A model generated the notes under the pieces. That model was not told where the DNA came from. It saw nothing but the letters and a program-made list of their open reading frames with translations, and did no database searches. Below are positions 34,521-45,661 of a DNA stretch of 64,000 nt, piece by piece. Within the stretch, counting starts at the first letter, position 1. Every line of letters starts with the position of its first letter. The stretch is from Brevundimonas sp. A19_0 (GTDB lineage: Bacteria; Pseudomonadota; Alphaproteobacteria; Caulobacterales; Caulobacteraceae). The DNA lies in assembly GCF_017744255.1 (NCBI RefSeq), contig NZ_JAGHQP010000014.1, positions 1 through 64,000 on the forward strand, written 5' to 3'. The position numbers were made by a program, and so were the translations under genes.

Positions 34521-34829
34521 TCAGCCCTTCATCACGGACGCATCGTCCACGGCGATGTCGCCGCGGTTACGGAAGAAGGTCACCAGAATGGCCAGCCCCA
34601 CGGCCGCCTCCGCCGCCGCCACGGTCAGCACGAACATGGCCATGATCTGCCCGGCCACATCGTTCAGGTGGGTCGAGAAGGCGACGAAATTGATGTTCAC
34701 CGCCAGCAGGATCAGCTCGATCGACATCAGGATGATGATGACGTTCTTGCGGTTCACGAAGATGCCGAACACGCCGATGGTGAACAGCATGGCCCCCACG
34801 GCCAGATAGTGGGACAGGGTGATGTCCAT
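34521..34829 (-). CDS. nuoK: NADH-quinone oxidoreductase subunit K
   Basis: NuoK is a three-helix subunit with two conserved membrane glutamates, here in [10 protein letters not shown] and the following [12 protein letters not shown] helix. The length is 102 residues. Start and nuoJ stop overlap by one base. Both glutamates are thought to take part in the proton path between the quinone site and the antiporters. Confidence 0.96.
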   Translation of the reverse strand: MDITLSHYLAVGAMLFTIGVFGIFVNRKNVIIILMSIELILLAVNINFVAFSTHLNDVAGQIMAMFVLTVAAAEAAVGLAILVTFFRNRGDIAVDDASVMKG

Positions 34830-35455
34830 CAGGAAAGCTCCTCGGAGGAAACGCCCTGGCCGGTCGGGATCGACTTGATCTCCATGGCCTTGCCCGCCTC
34901 GCGACCGACCTGTTTGTCGACCTTCTGGCGCTTGATGCCCGGCTTGTGTCGAAGCGTCAGGGTGATGGCCCCGATCATGGCGACCAGCAGCACAATGCCC
35001 GCCGCCTGGAAGAAGTAGACGTAGTCGGTGTAGAGCACCCGGCCGATGGCCTCGATATTGGTCTGGTCAGCGGTAGCGACCGCCGGGCCGGTGGCATTGG
35101 CCGCCACGCCGCCCTGCACCACCGCCAGGGTGATCATGATCATTTCCGCCAGCAGAACCCCGGCCACGATGGCCGCCAGCGGCAGGTAGCGGGCATAGCC
35201 CTCGCGCAGACGCACAAAGTCGACGTCCAGCATCATGACGACGAACAGGAACAGCACGGCGACGGCGCCGACGTAGACCACGACCAGCAGCATGGCGAGG
35301 AATTCGGCGCCCATCAGCACGAACAGGCCGGCCGCCGAGAAGAAGGCCAGGATCAACCACAGCACCGAGTGCACGGGGTTGCGGGCCGTGACGACCAGCA
35401 GGGCCGCGACGACGGTGACGGTGGCCATCAGGTAGAAGGCGATCGATGCAATCAC
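34829..35455 (-). CDS. nuoJ: NADH-quinone oxidoreductase subunit J
   Basis: NuoJ is a membrane subunit of complex I with five helices. The conserved third helix, with its pi-bulge, is in the [20 protein letters not shown] region. The length of 208 residues is normal. It starts with GTG at 35455, preceded by GGAG. The 142-base gap to nuoI holds small GC-rich stem-loops and is the largest spacing in the nuo run apart from the gene insertions. Confidence 0.95.
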   Translation of the reverse strand: MIASIAFYLMATVTVVAALLVVTARNPVHSVLWLILAFFSAAGLFVLMGAEFLAMLLVVVYVGAVAVLFLFVVMMLDVDFVRLREGYARYLPLAAIVAGVLLAEMIMITLAVVQGGVAANATGPAVATADQTNIEAIGRVLYTDYVYFFQAAGIVLLVAMIGAITLTLRHKPGIKRQKVDKQVGREAGKAMEIKSIPTGQGVSSEELS

Positions 35456-35597
35456 TCGACGGCTCCGGCTGAAACAAAAGCGGTATGGGGGACCGAGTCG
35501 CCCCCCTCGAACGCGCGGCGCCCTTCTAGACCTGTGCGTCCGGCCTTGCCAAGGCCGCAGGCCGGTCGGATCGCGCTATGGCGGGACAGGGCGGTCA

Positions 35598-36089
35598 TCA
35601 GCGGTACGGCGCGTCCATCTCGAGGTTGCGGGCGATCTGGCGCTCCCAGCGGTCGCCGTTGTCCAGCAGGCGCACCTTGTCGAAATACAGCTCCTCGCGG
35701 GTCTCGGTGGCGAACTCGCTGTTCGGGCCCTCGACGATGGCGTCCACGGGGCAAGCCTCCTGGCAAAGGCCACAGTAGATGCACTTGACCATGTCGATGT
35801 CGTAGCGGGTCGTGCGGCGGCTGCCGTCAGCGCGGGGCTCGGACTCGATGGTGATGGCCTGGGCCGGGCAGATGGCTTCGCACAGCTTGCACGCGATGCA
35901 GCGTTCCTCGCCGTTGGGATAGCGGCGCAGGGCGTGCTCACCCCGGAAGCGCGGCGACTGCGGGTTCCGCTCGAACGGGTAATTCACCGTCATCTTGGGC
36001 TTCAGCAGATAGCCGAAGGTCAGGAAGAAGGCGCCCACGGCGTCAACCAGCAGGGCCCCCTTCACGGTCTGTTTGATACGGGAAATCAT
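35598..36089 (-). CDS. nuoI: NADH-quinone oxidoreductase subunit I
   Basis: NuoI carries the two 4Fe-4S clusters N6a and N6b that pass electrons to N2 in NuoB. Both motifs are complete: [12 protein letters not shown] near residue 63 and [12 protein letters not shown] near residue 102. The N-terminal amphipathic helix anchors it to the membrane arm. The length is 163 residues. A small lipoprotein gene separates it from nuoH. Confidence 0.96.
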   Translation of the reverse strand: MISRIKQTVKGALLVDAVGAFFLTFGYLLKPKMTVNYPFERNPQSPRFRGEHALRRYPNGEERCIACKLCEAICPAQAITIESEPRADGSRRTTRYDIDMVKCIYCGLCQEACPVDAIVEGPNSEFATETREELYFDKVRLLDNGDRWERQIARNLEMDAPYR

Positions 36090-36115
36090 GGCTTGATGAT
36101 CGTCCTTGACGGGGG

Positions 36116-36340
36116 TCAGCGGCGGTTCTTGCAGTCACGGTCCCAGCGCGGATCATCCCGATCCAGCGACTGGCACCGCACGATACGGGCGGTCTCGGCG
36201 CGTTCCTGACGCTCGCGACGCTCCATCCGCTCGGCGGTGGAGCCGGGCGCCGGCACCTCGTCCAGCGGCCGGGTGAAGCTGCAGCCGGCGAGGCCGGTCG
36301 CAAGCAGCATCACGGCGATCAGGGGAGCAGAGCGCATCAC
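36116..36340 (-). CDS. Small predicted lipoprotein within the nuo operon
   Basis: The 74-residue protein has a signal sequence ending in the lipobox LAGC (Cys20), then an Arg/Glu-rich mature part with two further cysteines (IVRCQS and RDCKNRR) that could form a disulfide. The two N-terminal methionines give alternative starts one codon apart, at 36340 and 36337. I do not recognise a family. Its start overlaps the nuoH stop and it lies 26 bases before nuoI, so it is co-transcribed with complex I. It might be an assembly factor, but nothing in the sequence proves that. Confidence 0.7.
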   Translation of the reverse strand: MMRSAPLIAVMLLATGLAGCSFTRPLDEVPAPGSTAERMERRERQERAETARIVRCQSLDRDDPRWDRDCKNRR

Positions 36341-37416
36341 GACCCCACCACGAAGACGCGCCAGGCCGACACAGCCACCACCGCCACCAGCGACGTGGGC
36401 AGGAAGATCTTCCAGCCCAGTCGCATCAGCTGGTCATAGCGATAGCGCGGCACAAAGGCCTTCACCATGGCGAACATGAAGAACCAGAAGACGATCTTCA
36501 CCCCCAGGACCAGCAGGTAGCCCAGGCTGTTGAGGGCCTCCCACCCCGCAGGCACGTCAGGCAGGTACTCACTCGGGATGCCCGGGTTCCAGCCGCCGAA
36601 GAACAGGATGCTGATCATGGCGCACATGAAGACGATGTTGACGTACTCGCCCATCATGAACAGCAGATACGGGGTCGAGCTGTATTCCACCTGATAGCCG
36701 GCCACGAGCTCGGACTCGGCCTCGGGCAGGTCGAACGGTGGACGGTTGGTCTCGGCCAGCGCCGAGATGAAGAAGATGATCGCCATCGGGAACATGATCA
36801 GCGCGGTCGGCCAGGTCCCGGCCCCGCCGCCGAAGGCGAACCAGTTCCAGATCCAGCCGTCCTGCTGGGTCACGATCGACGTCAGGTTCATCGTCCCGGC
36901 CAGCAGGATCACATTGATGATCACCAGACCGATGGAGACCTCGTAGGACACCATCTGCGCCGCCGAGCGCAGGGCGCCCAGGAACGGGTATTTCGAGTTG
37001 GAGGCCCAGCCTCCCATGATGATGCCGTACACCCCCAGCGACGACACCGCGAAGATGTAGAGGATGCCGACGTTCAGGTCCGACATCACCCAGCCGGGCG
37101 CGAACGGAATGACGGCCCAGGCCATGAAGGCCAGGATCACGGTGATGATCGGCGCCAGCAGGAAGACCGTCTTGTCGGCCCCGGCGGGCACGACGATTTC
37201 CTTCAGCACGAACTTCAGCATGTCGGCGAACGACTGCAGCAGGCCGAAGGGACCCACGACGTTCGGCCCCTTCCGCATCTGCACGCCCGCCCAGACCTTG
37301 CGGTCGGCCAGCAGCAGGAAGGCGACGGCGATCAGCACGCAGACGCTGATCAGCAGCGCCGCGCCGGTCGAGGCCAGCGTCCAGCCGAGAGGGGAATTCC
37401 AGAAACCGGTGTCCAT
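36337..37416 (-). CDS. nuoH: NADH-quinone oxidoreductase subunit H
   Basis: NuoH forms, with NuoB and NuoD, the quinone-binding chamber. The 359-residue protein has about eight helices, with the conserved acidic segments [20 protein letters not shown] (the E-channel region) and the [15 protein letters not shown] loop near residue 50. The ATG is three bases after the nuoG stop. Length and motifs are normal. Confidence 0.96.
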   Translation of the reverse strand: MDTGFWNSPLGWTLASTGAALLISVCVLIAVAFLLLADRKVWAGVQMRKGPNVVGPFGLLQSFADMLKFVLKEIVVPAGADKTVFLLAPIITVILAFMAWAVIPFAPGWVMSDLNVGILYIFAVSSLGVYGIIMGGWASNSKYPFLGALRSAAQMVSYEVSIGLVIINVILLAGTMNLTSIVTQQDGWIWNWFAFGGGAGTWPTALIMFPMAIIFFISALAETNRPPFDLPEAESELVAGYQVEYSSTPYLLFMMGEYVNIVFMCAMISILFFGGWNPGIPSEYLPDVPAGWEALNSLGYLLVLGVKIVFWFFMFAMVKAFVPRYRYDQLMRLGWKIFLPTSLVAVVAVSAWRVFVVGS

Positions 37417-37419
37417 GGC

Positions 37420-39465
37420 TTACTCCGCCGCCATCGCGACCGGAGCGATCCGCTGGGCGGACAGCTCGGCCATGGTCGCGCTGGCCCGCGCGATCGGGTT
37501 GGAAAGATACGGGTCACGCACCGGGCTGGCGAAAGCGACGTCGCCCAGGTCGCCCCTGGTGCCCAGCTTCGACGGATCGAAGGATGCCGCCGGTGCCAGA
37601 TAGTCGATCCGTCCGAAGGTGACGTGATCGGTCATCAGCCGCAGGCGCAGCTGGTCGAGTGTGTCGTACGGCAGGGTCTGGCCGACGCGCTCCGACAGGG
37701 CGCGCAGGATGGCCCAGTCTTCCTTGGCCTGTCCCTTGGGGAACACGACCCGCTCGGCCATCTGCACCCGACCCTCGGTGTTCACATACAGGCCCGACTT
37801 CTCGGTATAGGCCGCGCCCGGCAGGATCACATCGGCGCCGTGTGCACCCCGGTCCCCGTGGCTGCCGACATAGACGGTGAAGGCGCCCGAGGCCGAGGCG
37901 TCGATCTCGTCGGCCCCCAGCAGGACCAGCACGTCCAGCTTGCCCTTCTTGACCATGTCGACGGCCGACAGACCGCCCTCACCCGGGACAAAGCCCATGT
38001 CCAGACCGGCGACCCGGCTGGCCGCCGTGTGCAGGACGTTGAAGCCGTTCCAGCCGTCGCTGACCACGCCATGCTTCTTCGCCAGCGCGCCCAGCGCATT
38101 CAGCACCGCCGGTCCGTTTTCACCCGCCAGCGCGCCCGCGCCGACGATGATGGCCGGGCGTTCGGCGTTCGACAGCATGTCAGCGGCCGCCTTCGGCAGC
38201 TTCGACAGGATCTTAGACCCGGCGCCCAACCAGTTGTAATCGTAGCTGAGATCGACCTGCTCGCCGATCAGGGCGATCTGCGTATTGCCGGCCAGCCAGC
38301 TCTTGCGCAGGCGGGTATTCAGCAGCGGCGCCTCGGCGCGCGGGTCGGCGCCCACGATCAGCACGGCGTCGGCCGCCTCGATCCCGGCCAGGCCCGAGTT
38401 GAACAGCCAGCCCTCGCGGGCGTCACCGCCCAGGGCCACGCCGTCCTGACGGCAGTCGGTGTGGGGCGAACCCAGCGCGCGGAACAGGTCCAGCGCCGCC
38501 TTCATGGATTCGGCGTCCTGCAGGTCGCCGGCGACGACGCCGATCCGGTCCGCAGCCGCAGATTTCAGCTTGTCAGCAACCACGCCCAGGGCCTCGTCCC
38601 AGGTCGCGGCGCGCAGCTTGCCGTTCTCGCGCACGAAGGGGCGGTCCAGGCGCCGGGTTGTCAGGCCGTCGACGACATAGCGGCTCTTGTCCGACAGCCA
38701 TTCCTCATTGATGCCCTCGTGGACGCGCGGAAGAATGCGCATCACCTCGGACCCGCGATAGTCGGCGCGGATGTTCGAGCCCAGCGCGTCCATGACGTCG
38801 ATGGTCTCGGTCTTCTTCAGTTCCCAGGGACGATAGTGATAGGCCCACGGACGGTGCGTCAGGGCGCCGACCGGGCACAGATCATTGACGTTGCCCGAAA
38901 GCTCGGAGTTCACCGAGCTTTCCAGATAGGTGGTGATCTCGGCGCTTTCGCCGCGCGAGATCATGCCGATGTCCGGCACGCCCGCCACTTCGGTGATGAA
39001 GCGCACACAGCGCGTGCACTGGATGCAGCGCGTCATATAGGTCTTGATGGTCGGACCCATGTGCTTTTCTTCGACCGCGCGCTTGTTCTCGGCATAGCGA
39101 GAGCCGTCACGGCCATAGCCCATGGCCTGGTCCTGCAGGTCGCACTCGCCGCCCTGGTCGCAGATCGGGCAGTCCAGCGGGTGGTTGATGAGCAGGAACT
39201 CCATCACCCCTTCGCGGGCCTTCTTCACCATCGGCGTGTCGGTGAAGATCTCCTGGCCGTCGGCGGCCGGCAGGGCGCAAGACGCCTGCGGCTTGGGCGG
39301 TCCGGGCTTCACCTCGACCAGGCACATGCGACAGTTGCCGGCGATCGACAGCCGCTCGTGATAACAGAAGCGCGGGATCTCTTCCCCGGCGCGCTCCGCC
39401 ACCTGCAGCACGGTCATGCCGGGCTCGAATTCGACGTCTACGCCGTTGACCTTGGCGACGGGCAT
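37420..39465 (-). CDS. nuoG: NADH-quinone oxidoreductase subunit G
   Basis: NuoG is the largest peripheral subunit and carries iron-sulfur clusters N1b, N4 and N5. The N-terminal ferredoxin domain has CYHERLSIAGNCRMC and CALP; then CPICDQGGECDLQ and the RCIQCTRC region follow near residues 95-150. The molybdopterin-type domain that follows (about 220-680) has lost its cofactor role. At 681 residues it matches the mitochondrial NDUFS1-like size, shorter than the E. coli form. Confidence 0.95.
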   Translation of the reverse strand: MPVAKVNGVDVEFEPGMTVLQVAERAGEEIPRFCYHERLSIAGNCRMCLVEVKPGPPKPQASCALPAADGQEIFTDTPMVKKAREGVMEFLLINHPLDCPICDQGGECDLQDQAMGYGRDGSRYAENKRAVEEKHMGPTIKTYMTRCIQCTRCVRFITEVAGVPDIGMISRGESAEITTYLESSVNSELSGNVNDLCPVGALTHRPWAYHYRPWELKKTETIDVMDALGSNIRADYRGSEVMRILPRVHEGINEEWLSDKSRYVVDGLTTRRLDRPFVRENGKLRAATWDEALGVVADKLKSAAADRIGVVAGDLQDAESMKAALDLFRALGSPHTDCRQDGVALGGDAREGWLFNSGLAGIEAADAVLIVGADPRAEAPLLNTRLRKSWLAGNTQIALIGEQVDLSYDYNWLGAGSKILSKLPKAAADMLSNAERPAIIVGAGALAGENGPAVLNALGALAKKHGVVSDGWNGFNVLHTAASRVAGLDMGFVPGEGGLSAVDMVKKGKLDVLVLLGADEIDASASGAFTVYVGSHGDRGAHGADVILPGAAYTEKSGLYVNTEGRVQMAERVVFPKGQAKEDWAILRALSERVGQTLPYDTLDQLRLRLMTDHVTFGRIDYLAPAASFDPSKLGTRGDLGDVAFASPVRDPYLSNPIARASATMAELSAQRIAPVAMAAE

Positions 39466-40322
39466 CAGCGGGCCTCTTCTTCAGTCGTGACGGCCTGAAC
39501 GGTCGTCGTGGTCGTTCCATCAGGCATTCTCTGGCTGACCGTCAGGGTCGAGCCGTCGAGCGCATAGGTGACGACGGGGTCTTCCGGCTGGTCCATCCAG
39601 CGGTTCTCCCCGGCCACCGGGCGATCCAGCGGGCGCCACAGTACCCGATCACCCTCGATCCGGCATTCCGCCGTCAGCTGGCCGCCGTCGACCGGCGCGC
39701 GCCAGCCCACTGTGACGATGTTTCCGGCCCGGTCCAGCACCATGACATCGGCGCCCGACTGCCCATAGACGGCACCGACGCCGGCCTGACACACGGTCGC
39801 GCGCGCGGCCTCGCCCAGCGCAGCCGGCTCGGCGACAGCGGTCGGCTGTACGTCCGGCGTGGCCGGCGCCTCCGCAGGCTCACTCGCCGGCTCACCGCAG
39901 GCGGCCAGAACCAGGCAGGCGCCGAGAATAAACGGCACAGAGTGAAGGACCCCGGGGCCTTCACGCTTCGATGTCCGGCTCAGGACGCTTGCCAGCAGGC
40001 CAATCGCCAGCCTGACAACAAGCAGCACGGACAGCAGCGGTCCCACGCCCATGGCAATCACGCTGGCCCAGCCCACGATATCGTTGGGAAGCGCACGATT
40101 GACGGCAATTTCAATTAAACCGATGGGAAAGACGAGCACGAACAGGACAACCGGGGCGAACTGCGCGGCAAGGCTCGCCACAGCCCACCGCTTCAGGCGT
40201 CGATTCCTGGCGATGAAAAACACCGCCACCGCCATCGCGATACCCAGTGCATATACCCACCAAAGCATTGCTGCGATGACGAGCATCTGGATTGCGAAGG
40301 TAATGCCCGACCACGCGTTCAT
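39465..40322 (-). CDS. Membrane protein with internal lipobox-like segment (nuoF-nuoG gap)
   Basis: I do not recognise this 285-residue protein. The N-terminal half (about 1-110) has three or four hydrophobic helices. A further hydrophobic stretch near residues 128-145 ends in LAACGEPASEP, which looks exactly like a lipoprotein signal and Cys with a disordered acidic/Pro linker after it. The C-terminal 120 residues form a compact soluble domain (RATVCQAGVGAVYG, TAECRIEGDRVLWRP) that would be extracytoplasmic. It could be a fusion of a membrane protein and a lipoprotein, or two genes joined by a lost stop. It overlaps nuoG by one base and sits three bases from nuoF. Confidence 0.65.
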   Translation of the reverse strand: MNAWSGITFAIQMLVIAAMLWWVYALGIAMAVAVFFIARNRRLKRWAVASLAAQFAPVVLFVLVFPIGLIEIAVNRALPNDIVGWASVIAMGVGPLLSVLLVVRLAIGLLASVLSRTSKREGPGVLHSVPFILGACLVLAACGEPASEPAEAPATPDVQPTAVAEPAALGEAARATVCQAGVGAVYGQSGADVMVLDRAGNIVTVGWRAPVDGGQLTAECRIEGDRVLWRPLDRPVAGENRWMDQPEDPVVTYALDGSTLTVSQRMPDGTTTTTVQAVTTEEEAR

Positions 40323-40325
40323 CCC

Positions 40326-41638
<1,313 letters not shown>

Positions 41639-41639
<1 letters not shown>

Positions 41640-41926
41640 CAGAGAGACGTCTCACGGTTCAGGGTCTGCATGCGCTGCCGGTGGTGCCGGGTGCGGATGA
41701 AGACAGCGGTGATCACAAGCGCCCAGCCGAACGCCAGCATGCCATAGCCGATGACGACCGCGTCCTCGCTCAGGCCCAGCATGCCGCGCGAGGCCAGGAC
41801 CACGAAGACGGCCGCCAGAAGGATCAGGGCGAGGCCTGCGGCGCGCACGGGCAGTCCGACACCGCGCAGCTCCCGGCGATAGGCCGCCCGGCCTCCTTCG
41901 GTTTCCAGATCGGGCGCGTCGATCAT
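41639..41926 (-). CDS. Hypothetical two-helix membrane protein (nuoE-nuoF gap)
   Basis: The 95-residue protein has two hydrophobic helices (about residues 27-45 and 56-76) and a basic C-terminal tail ([10 protein letters not shown]). No family was recognised. It overlaps nuoE by four bases and nuoF by one base, so translation is coupled on both sides. This placement inside the NADH-dehydrogenase module suggests a link to complex I, but it may be only a passenger. Confidence 0.65.
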
Positions 41927-42591
41927 GCCGGCGCCTTTTCGGGTTCGGAGTTTGGCAGCGTCTTGATCGGCTTGGCGGCCGAGCCGTCATACAGCTTCGG
42001 ATCGGTCAGGGTCAGCGCCCCGCCCTCGGGCTCGGAACTGGCGCGCCCGACGCGGCTGCCGGGCTTCGGCGCCTTGCCGGCCGCAAAGTCGTCGATGATC
42101 TGCGCCATGTCGTCGGCGGACAGGTCCTCGAAATAATAGTCGTTGATCTGGGCCATCGGCGCATTGGCGCAGGCGCCCAGGCACTCAACCTCCTGCCAGG
42201 TGAAGCGGCCGTCGGCCGACAGGCGGTCCTTGGGACCGATCTTCTTCTTGCAGACGTCCATCAGGTCGCCGGCGCCGCGCAGCATGCAGGGCGTCGTGCC
42301 GCAGACCTGGATCAGGGCGCTGGTGCCGACCGGCTCCAGCATGAACATGGTGTAGAAGGTCGCGACCTCAAGCACCCGGATAGTCGGCATGTCGAGCAGT
42401 TCGGCAATGGCGCGGATGGCGGGCTCGGACACCCAGCCCTCCTGCTTCTGGACCAGCCACAGGATCGGGATCACAGCCGATTGCTTGCGGTCGGCCGGAT
42501 ATTTCTGGATCCACCAGTCGCACTTGGCCTTGGTCGCCTTCGAGAAGGCGAACGAGGCGGGCTGTTCCTTGGCGAGACGACGAACGCTCAT
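41923..42591 (-). CDS. nuoE: NADH-quinone oxidoreductase subunit E
   Basis: NuoE carries the N1a 2Fe-2S cluster. The thioredoxin-like domain has its four cysteines in VCGTTPCM (two, near residues 97-102) and in ECLGACANAP (two, near 137-141). Length is 222 residues because a low-complexity Pro/Ala/Glu tail of roughly 45 residues follows the fold; similar tails occur in related genera. It overlaps the 62-residue gene by one base. Confidence 0.95.
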   Translation of the reverse strand: MSVRRLAKEQPASFAFSKATKAKCDWWIQKYPADRKQSAVIPILWLVQKQEGWVSEPAIRAIAELLDMPTIRVLEVATFYTMFMLEPVGTSALIQVCGTTPCMLRGAGDLMDVCKKKIGPKDRLSADGRFTWQEVECLGACANAPMAQINDYYFEDLSADDMAQIIDDFAAGKAPKPGSRVGRASSEPEGGALTLTDPKLYDGSAAKPIKTLPNSEPEKAPA

Positions 42592-42779
42592 CAGACTTCC
42601 ATTTCCGAGGCGACCAAGCCGTCGCCCAGCATTTTCTTGCGCACAGTCAGAACCTTGTGCTGGCTGTTGCGGGCCAGAAGGAAATTGTGGTGCCAGGTTT
42701 CACCGCTGGAATCCGTCACCGAATAGCTGACCACCTGCCAGCCCTGACGCACCAGATCGCTCAGGGGGGTGTCGCTCAT
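42591..42779 (-). CDS. Small conserved-type soluble protein (nuoD-nuoE gap)
   Basis: The 62-residue protein starts MSDTPLSDLVRQGWQVVSYS and reads like a compact beta-rich domain (WHHNFLLARNSQHKVLTV), with no signal peptide or membrane helix. I do not recognise it. ATG at 42779 overlaps the 133-residue gene by four bases; its stop overlaps nuoE by one. Sitting directly before the NuoE/F module, it is a candidate assembly or accessory factor. This is inference from position only. Confidence 0.65.
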   Translation of the reverse strand: MSDTPLSDLVRQGWQVVSYSVTDSSGETWHHNFLLARNSQHKVLTVRKKMLGDGLVASEMEV

Positions 42780-43177
42780 CGTGCCCCTCCCATCCAGCGG
42801 CCCAGACGCGCGCGCCAGACGTCGCGGCCGGCATCGCGCAGCGCCCCCGTCAGCAGCGAGAACGGCGGCAGAAAGCGCATGGCCAGCTGGCCGGCCATGA
42901 TGGCCCCGCTCATCCAGACCAGCGAGCGCAGGTTCGCATCGATGAAGCCCCGGCCCTCTTCCAGATAGCCGAGCCGGTAGGCGCCGCGCACCAGGGTCAC
43001 CCCGGCCGCGCCGGGCATGGCCACCAGCGCCGAGGCCGTGGCAAAGGACAGGCCGCCCATGATCGCGCGCCGACGCGGGGAAAAGGCCAGTTGCACCACG
43101 ACGCCCAGCGTCAGCAGCGCCGCGAACCAGATCGCCTGCGTCGTCGTGAAAACCGGCTGGACGGCAAAGCCCTGCAT
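42776..43177 (-). CDS. Hypothetical membrane protein (after nuoD)
   Basis: The 133-residue protein has three likely hydrophobic segments (about residues 14-33, 38-60 and 83-104) and a basic C-terminus (RDVWRARLGRWMGG). No motif or family was recognised. It overlaps the nuoD stop by one base and the following 62-residue gene by four, so it is surely part of the operon. No homologue of the known alphaproteobacterial supernumerary subunits (NDUFS4, NDUFS6 and NDUFA12 types) is suggested by its sequence. Confidence 0.65.
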   Translation of the reverse strand: MQGFAVQPVFTTTQAIWFAALLTLGVVVQLAFSPRRRAIMGGLSFATASALVAMPGAAGVTLVRGAYRLGYLEEGRGFIDANLRSLVWMSGAIMAGQLAMRFLPPFSLLTGALRDAGRDVWRARLGRWMGGAR

Positions 43178-44451
43178 CAGCGATCCACCTCGCCGAACAC
43201 AATGTCGAGCGAGCCCAGGATAGCCGAAACGTCCGCCAGCATGTGGCCGCGATTCATCCAGTCCATGGCCTGCAGGTGGCGGAAGCCGGGCGCCGAGATC
43301 TTGACCCGGTACGGCTTGTTGGTGCCGTCCGAGACCAGATAGATGCCGAACTCGCCCTTGGGCGCCTCGACGGCCGCATAGACCTCACCCTCGGGGGTGT
43401 GGAAACCCTCGGTGTAGAGTTTGAAGTGGTGGATCAGCGCTTCCATCGACCGCTTCATCTCGGCGCGGCGCGGCGGGACGATCTTGTTGTCCTCGACCAT
43501 GACCGGCTCGCCGGGGCAGTTGCGCAGCCGATGGATGCACTGCTCCATGATGCGGACCGACTGGCGCATCTCTTCCATGCGGCACAGGTAGCGATCCCAG
43601 CAGTCGCCGTTCTTGCCGACCGGCACGTCGAACTCCAGCTCGGCGTAGCACTCATAGGGCTGCGACTTGCGCAGGTCCCAGGCGATGTCCGAACCGCGGA
43701 TCATCACGCCGGTGAAGCCCCAGGCCAGCGCCTGTTCCTTGGACACCACGCCGATATCGACGTTGCGTTGCTTGAAAATGCGGTTCTCGGTGACGAGCGA
43801 GTCGATGTCCTTGAGCGCCTTCGGGAACTCCTTGCACCAGCGGTCGATGTCGTCGATCAGCTGGGGCGTGATGTCCTGGTGGACGCCACCCGGCCGGAAA
43901 TAGTTGGCGTGCATGCGCGCGCCGCAGGCCCGCTCATAGAACACCATCAGCTTCTCGCGCTCCTCGAAGCCCCACAGCGGCGGGGTCAGGGCGCCGACGT
44001 CCATGGCCTGGGTCGTCACGTTCAGCAGGTGCGAGAGAATCCGGCCGATTTCCGAGAACAGCACGCGGATCAGCTGGGCCCGGTACGGCACGTCCAGCAT
44101 CAGCAGCTTTTCGATGGCCAGGCAGAAGGCGTGCTCCTGGTTCATCGGCGCGACGTAATCCAGCCGGTCCAGATAGGGCACGTTCTGGAGGTAGGTGCGC
44201 GCTTCCATCAGCTTTTCGGTGCCGCGGTGCAGCAGACCGATGTGCGGATCGACACGCGTCACCAGCTCGCCGTCCAGCTCCAGCACAAGACGCAGCACGC
44301 CGTGCGCGGCCGGGTGCTGGGGTCCGAAGTTGATGGTGAATTTGCGCTCGTCCATCTCGCGCGCGTGCGCGGTCCGGCCGTCATGCTCCATCGGCATGTC
44401 GTCGAAGACGGTCGTTCCGCCCGTCGCGGACGTCGGCGTCAGGTTCGTCAT
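43177..44451 (-). CDS. nuoD: NADH-quinone oxidoreductase subunit D
   Basis: NuoD, the 49-kDa-type subunit, lines the quinone site with NuoB. The [16 protein letters not shown] motif near residue 40 holds the quinone-facing His, and the C-terminus ends GEVDR, the family's conserved close. ATG at 44451 overlaps the nuoC stop by four bases and gives 424 residues; the upstream part of the open frame is a nuoC shadow. The subunits C and D are separate here, not fused as in E. coli. Confidence 0.97.
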   Translation of the reverse strand: MTNLTPTSATGGTTVFDDMPMEHDGRTAHAREMDERKFTINFGPQHPAAHGVLRLVLELDGELVTRVDPHIGLLHRGTEKLMEARTYLQNVPYLDRLDYVAPMNQEHAFCLAIEKLLMLDVPYRAQLIRVLFSEIGRILSHLLNVTTQAMDVGALTPPLWGFEEREKLMVFYERACGARMHANYFRPGGVHQDITPQLIDDIDRWCKEFPKALKDIDSLVTENRIFKQRNVDIGVVSKEQALAWGFTGVMIRGSDIAWDLRKSQPYECYAELEFDVPVGKNGDCWDRYLCRMEEMRQSVRIMEQCIHRLRNCPGEPVMVEDNKIVPPRRAEMKRSMEALIHHFKLYTEGFHTPEGEVYAAVEAPKGEFGIYLVSDGTNKPYRVKISAPGFRHLQAMDWMNRGHMLADVSAILGSLDIVFGEVDR

Positions 44452-45077
44452 GCCTTGCTCCCCGCCTTCTCGTCGCCCGGCAGGACCGGCGCCGGATAGT
44501 CGGCCCCTTCCCACGGGGACAGGAAGTCGAAATTGCGGAACTCCTGGTTCAGCTTGACCGGCTCATAGACGACCCGCTTCTCGGCCTCGTCGTAACGAAC
44601 CTCGACATAGCCGGTCATCGGGAAGTCCTTGCGCAGCGGATGCCCCTGGAAGCCATAGTCGGTCAGGATGCGGCGCAGGTCCGGGTGGTCCGAGAACAGG
44701 ATGCCGTACATGTCGAACGCCTCCCGCTCGAACCAGTCGGCCGCCGGATAGACCGCCGTCACGCTGGGCACCGGCGTCGTCTCGTCGGTCGACACCTTGA
44801 CGCGCAACCGCGCGTTCCGCGTCAGCGACAGCAGGTGATAGACCACCTCGAACCGCGCCTCGCGGTCCGGATAGTCGACCCCGCACACATCGATCAGCTG
44901 CTGGAAGCCGAAGCGATCACGCAGGGTCGTCAGAACCGTCACGATCGACTCGCGATCGGCGACCAGGTTCAACTCGCCATGGGCCACATAGGCCTCGACG
45001 CCCAGCTCGGCGACCATTTCGGTACCCAGGGGCGTCAGCGCCGTCTCGAGGGCGGTCAGGGCTTCCAGCGCGTTCAT
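44448..45077 (-). CDS. nuoC: NADH-quinone oxidoreductase subunit C
   Basis: NuoC (30-kDa type) is a peripheral-arm subunit. The [19 protein letters not shown] signature lies in the middle (about residues 62-80) and [18 protein letters not shown] near residue 150 is diagnostic. ATG at 45077 overlaps the nuoB stop by four bases, giving 209 residues. The open frame upstream is a nuoB shadow. Confidence 0.96.
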   Translation of the reverse strand: MNALEALTALETALTPLGTEMVAELGVEAYVAHGELNLVADRESIVTVLTTLRDRFGFQQLIDVCGVDYPDREARFEVVYHLLSLTRNARLRVKVSTDETTPVPSVTAVYPAADWFEREAFDMYGILFSDHPDLRRILTDYGFQGHPLRKDFPMTGYVEVRYDEAEKRVVYEPVKLNQEFRNFDFLSPWEGADYPAPVLPGDEKAGSKA

Positions 45078-45661
45078 CGGTCGATCGTCCCCGTGCGACG
45101 AATCTTCTTCTGCAGCTGCAGCAGGCCGTACAGCAGGGCCTCGGCCGTCGGCGGGCACCCGGGCACGTACACGTCCACCGGCACGACCCGGTCACAACCG
45201 CGTACAACACTGTAACTATAGTGATAATACCCGCCGCCATTGGCGCAGCTGCCCATCGACAGGACATAGCGCGGATCGGGCATCTGGTCGTAGACCTTGC
45301 GCAGGGCCGGAGCCATCTTGTTGGTCAGGGTGCCGGCCACGATCATCAGGTCCGACTGGCGCGGGCTGGCGCGGGGCGCCATGCCGAACCGCTCCATGTC
45401 GAAGCGCGGCATCGACGCCTGCATCATCTCGACGGCGCAGCACGCCAGACCAAAGGTCATCCACATCAGCGAGCCGGTACGCGCCCAGGTGATGACGTCG
45501 TCCAGCGAAGCCGTCAGGAAGCCTTCCTTGCCGACCTCGGTGTTGACCGCCTCGAAGAATTTGTCGTGGATCTTCGGGTCATAGCCCTGAACCGTGGCGC
45601 GGGCGCCCTGACCGAAGGCCGGGCTGGCCGGGCGGCCGTCCGGGGTGACGATCACTCCCAT
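45074..45661 (-). CDS. nuoB: NADH-quinone oxidoreductase subunit B
   Basis: NuoB carries cluster N2, the last electron carrier before quinone. The ligands are visible: the adjacent cysteines in [10 protein letters not shown], one in [15 protein letters not shown] and one in [15 protein letters not shown] at 45661 gives 195 residues and a ten-base overlap with nuoA. A GTG two codons later would overlap the nuoA stop as GTGA and is a close alternative. Confidence 0.96.
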   Translation of the reverse strand: MGVIVTPDGRPASPAFGQGARATVQGYDPKIHDKFFEAVNTEVGKEGFLTASLDDVITWARTGSLMWMTFGLACCAVEMMQASMPRFDMERFGMAPRASPRQSDLMIVAGTLTNKMAPALRKVYDQMPDPRYVLSMGSCANGGGYYHYSYSVVRGCDRVVPVDVYVPGCPPTAEALLYGLLQLQKKIRRTGTIDR

